Translations under genes and position numbers: made by a program
Part shown: positions 62,844 to 64,000 of the stretch, piece by piece
Numbering within the stretch: the first letter of the stretch is position 1
How the letters are laid out: every line of letters starts with the position of its first letter
Notes under the pieces: generated by a model
Databases searched by the model: none
What the model saw: only the letters and a program-made list of their open reading frames with translations
What the model was told of the DNA's origin: nothing
Source: Liolophura sinensis
Lineage: Eukaryota; Mollusca; Polyplacophora; Chitonida; Chitonidae
Direction of reading: 5' to 3'
Length of the DNA stretch: 64,000 nucleotides
Assembly (NCBI RefSeq): GCF_032854445.1
Contig: NC_088301.1
Coordinates: forward strand, 26,646,402-26,710,401

Positions 62844-63417
62844 CGAAACTGAACAATACGCGAAATAAAGATCTCCCGAGCGAACCATAACCTCCTTATG
62901 TAGAGCCTACGTGTAAGTAAGTTATCGCCATTCGCTTGAGGTGCTTCATCTCGGTGTGAAGTTTATCGCTTAATTACAAGTTTTAACATTTACACTTGAG
63001 AAGCTTGAATTGGGAGAACTGAAATTAGGCTTTCACTGCCACCTATAAACGTTTGTTATTAACTTTAATGGTCTTTAACTGATTTTCAGACTGGTTTCCT
63101 AAACAATTTTTATTTTCACGCATTTAAAGTCGATTTCGTAAGTACGCCTATGTACACGTACGCTTACGTTGCTTTCTCGTGGATTGTAATGGATCATGAG
63201 CAAGGCTCGCCTGTCGTACATAGGGGCCAACATAATAGGCTATATATCATAAATGATTTCAGCAAAATAAATTGAAAGAAATGATGACAATTTTCGAATG
63301 GCACTATACAAGTCTTGACCTATTTAACCATTTTACCGAACTATTTAATGGTGGTCTGTGTCTATTTTAAATAGAGCTCGTCCTAAGCTGGCCAAATTTC
63401 TGGACGAAGCCTACAGC

Positions 63418-63626
63418 ATGGTTCTCGCGGGCCTTGAGATCTTCTCGTCCGAGGAGCACACAAAACAGAAAGACCAAGGCGTGGAGAGTGAAGAAATGGG
63501 GGCATGGCGGCTTCAGTTGTCAAAGGAGCGAGCCGAAACCCTTAAGCGCGTGTGGTCAGCGGTCTTTTACGCAACCGCTTCGTTCTTAATAGTTGTCATC
63601 AACAAAGTTGTTCTTACAACATACAA
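63418..63626 (+). CDS. SLC35D-like nucleotide-sugar transporter, first coding exon (gene continues past the window)
   Basis: An open frame of 69 codons plus 2 nt ends at a consensus donor (TACAA|GTAAGT, phase 2). The C-terminal part, residues about 46-69, reads WSAVFYATASFLIVVINKVV then LTTY. This matches the first membrane helix of SLC35D transporters, where SSFLIVVVNKSVLTNY is the usual form; the next residue (codon begins AA) would be Lys or Asn where Arg is usual. Residues 1-45 are a charged cytosolic head rich in Glu, Lys and Gln. In this family the protein exchanges UDP-sugars for UMP across the ER or Golgi membrane and feeds glycosaminoglycan and glycan synthesis. The ATG at 63418 was chosen for its context (A at -3, G at +4). 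The frame stays open upstream to 63349, and a possible acceptor at 63374 means the exon could begin earlier. A second in-frame ATG is at 63496. D1, D2 and D3 cannot be told apart from this exon. Confidence 0.78.
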
Positions 63627-64000
63627 GTAAGTATTCATCGTAAATGCGTCCTGTTTCAACTGTAGGCTAGTTGATCTAGATATAGTTGTGTCGAAAACTG
63701 GTCACCAAATGACTGTTTCTCCAACGCTGTTTAAGTACAGTGCAAACGACCGCAGATTCGGTGGGGTTCCTACCGTAACGCCCAGCTTCGGTCATATAGA
63801 CTTCCATGCGGACAGTTTCACTGAGAAAAACGGCTCGAGCCCTAAAAGAACACACTACACACAGTTTTGTAATGGCTATGAGGCTATTTACAATTAGTTG
63901 TAGAGTGGAGTAACTTTCATTGAACAAGGCATTTGTGAGAGTAACGGAGGGAAACAGCTCCAGATGTATTCAACCTTCTCTGTGCGATATTCTATTTATT

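Overview
This is a eukaryotic genomic window of about 40% GC, most likely from a mollusc. That assignment is an inference from two things. The window is crowded with tRNA-derived SINE families whose tails, as I remember them, are typical of molluscan genomes (TTGAGTACGRCGT...CCAATCAAATAAATA and TTGAGTACGACGTTAAACCCCAAGCACTCACTC). The only two recognisable genes are intron-containing animal genes. Nothing looks bacterial: no operon, no ribosome binding sites and no CRISPR.

Genes. Only two exons can be assigned to known families. The first coding exon of an NMDA-type ionotropic glutamate receptor lies on the minus strand (44325 to 43936). It has a signal peptide, the start of the amino-terminal domain and a clean GTAAGC donor. 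The first coding exon of a nucleotide-sugar transporter of the SLC35D type lies on the plus strand near the right edge (63418 to 63626) and ends in a GTAAGT donor; the rest of that gene is outside the window. Three further segments look like exons of unknown genes: 5390-5586 (terminal exon with a nearby AATAAA), 35238-35433 (a C-x2-C-x7-H-x3-C cluster) and 39545-39688 (144 bp, both splice sites). Their phases do not join into one transcript, so each is listed as a candidate only.

Layout. 1-5.3 kb is non-coding with one SINE-B and a 16-bp CACGTG array. 5.4-5.7 kb holds the candidate terminal exon. 5.7-24 kb is non-coding with scattered SINEs, including a nested SINE cluster at 19.96-21.0 kb. 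24.3-30.2 kb contains three minisatellites (49, 21 and 47 bp) and 30.5 kb an (AT)n tract. 31-43 kb is mostly unique sequence with two candidate exons and an 89-bp repeat. 43.9-45.3 kb is the 5' end of the receptor gene and its upstream region. 48.5-49.5 kb holds a palindromic MITE next to a solo LTR. 51 kb carries a 65-bp array. 53.2-55.8 kb is a dense nest of elements, part of which is an inverted copy of the 20-kb nest. 56.9-62.9 kb carries many old SINE copies, and 63.4 kb starts the transporter gene.

The most informative structure is the mobile-element record rather than a new gene system. There are two SINE families with different tRNA-like heads but a shared tail, a 5'-truncated SINE whose 13-bp target duplication survives in two inverted copies 35 kb apart, a filled and an empty target site side by side, and a MITE inserted into a SINE. 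Most open frames of 60-170 codons are what chance gives in 64 kb of such DNA and are not called as genes.
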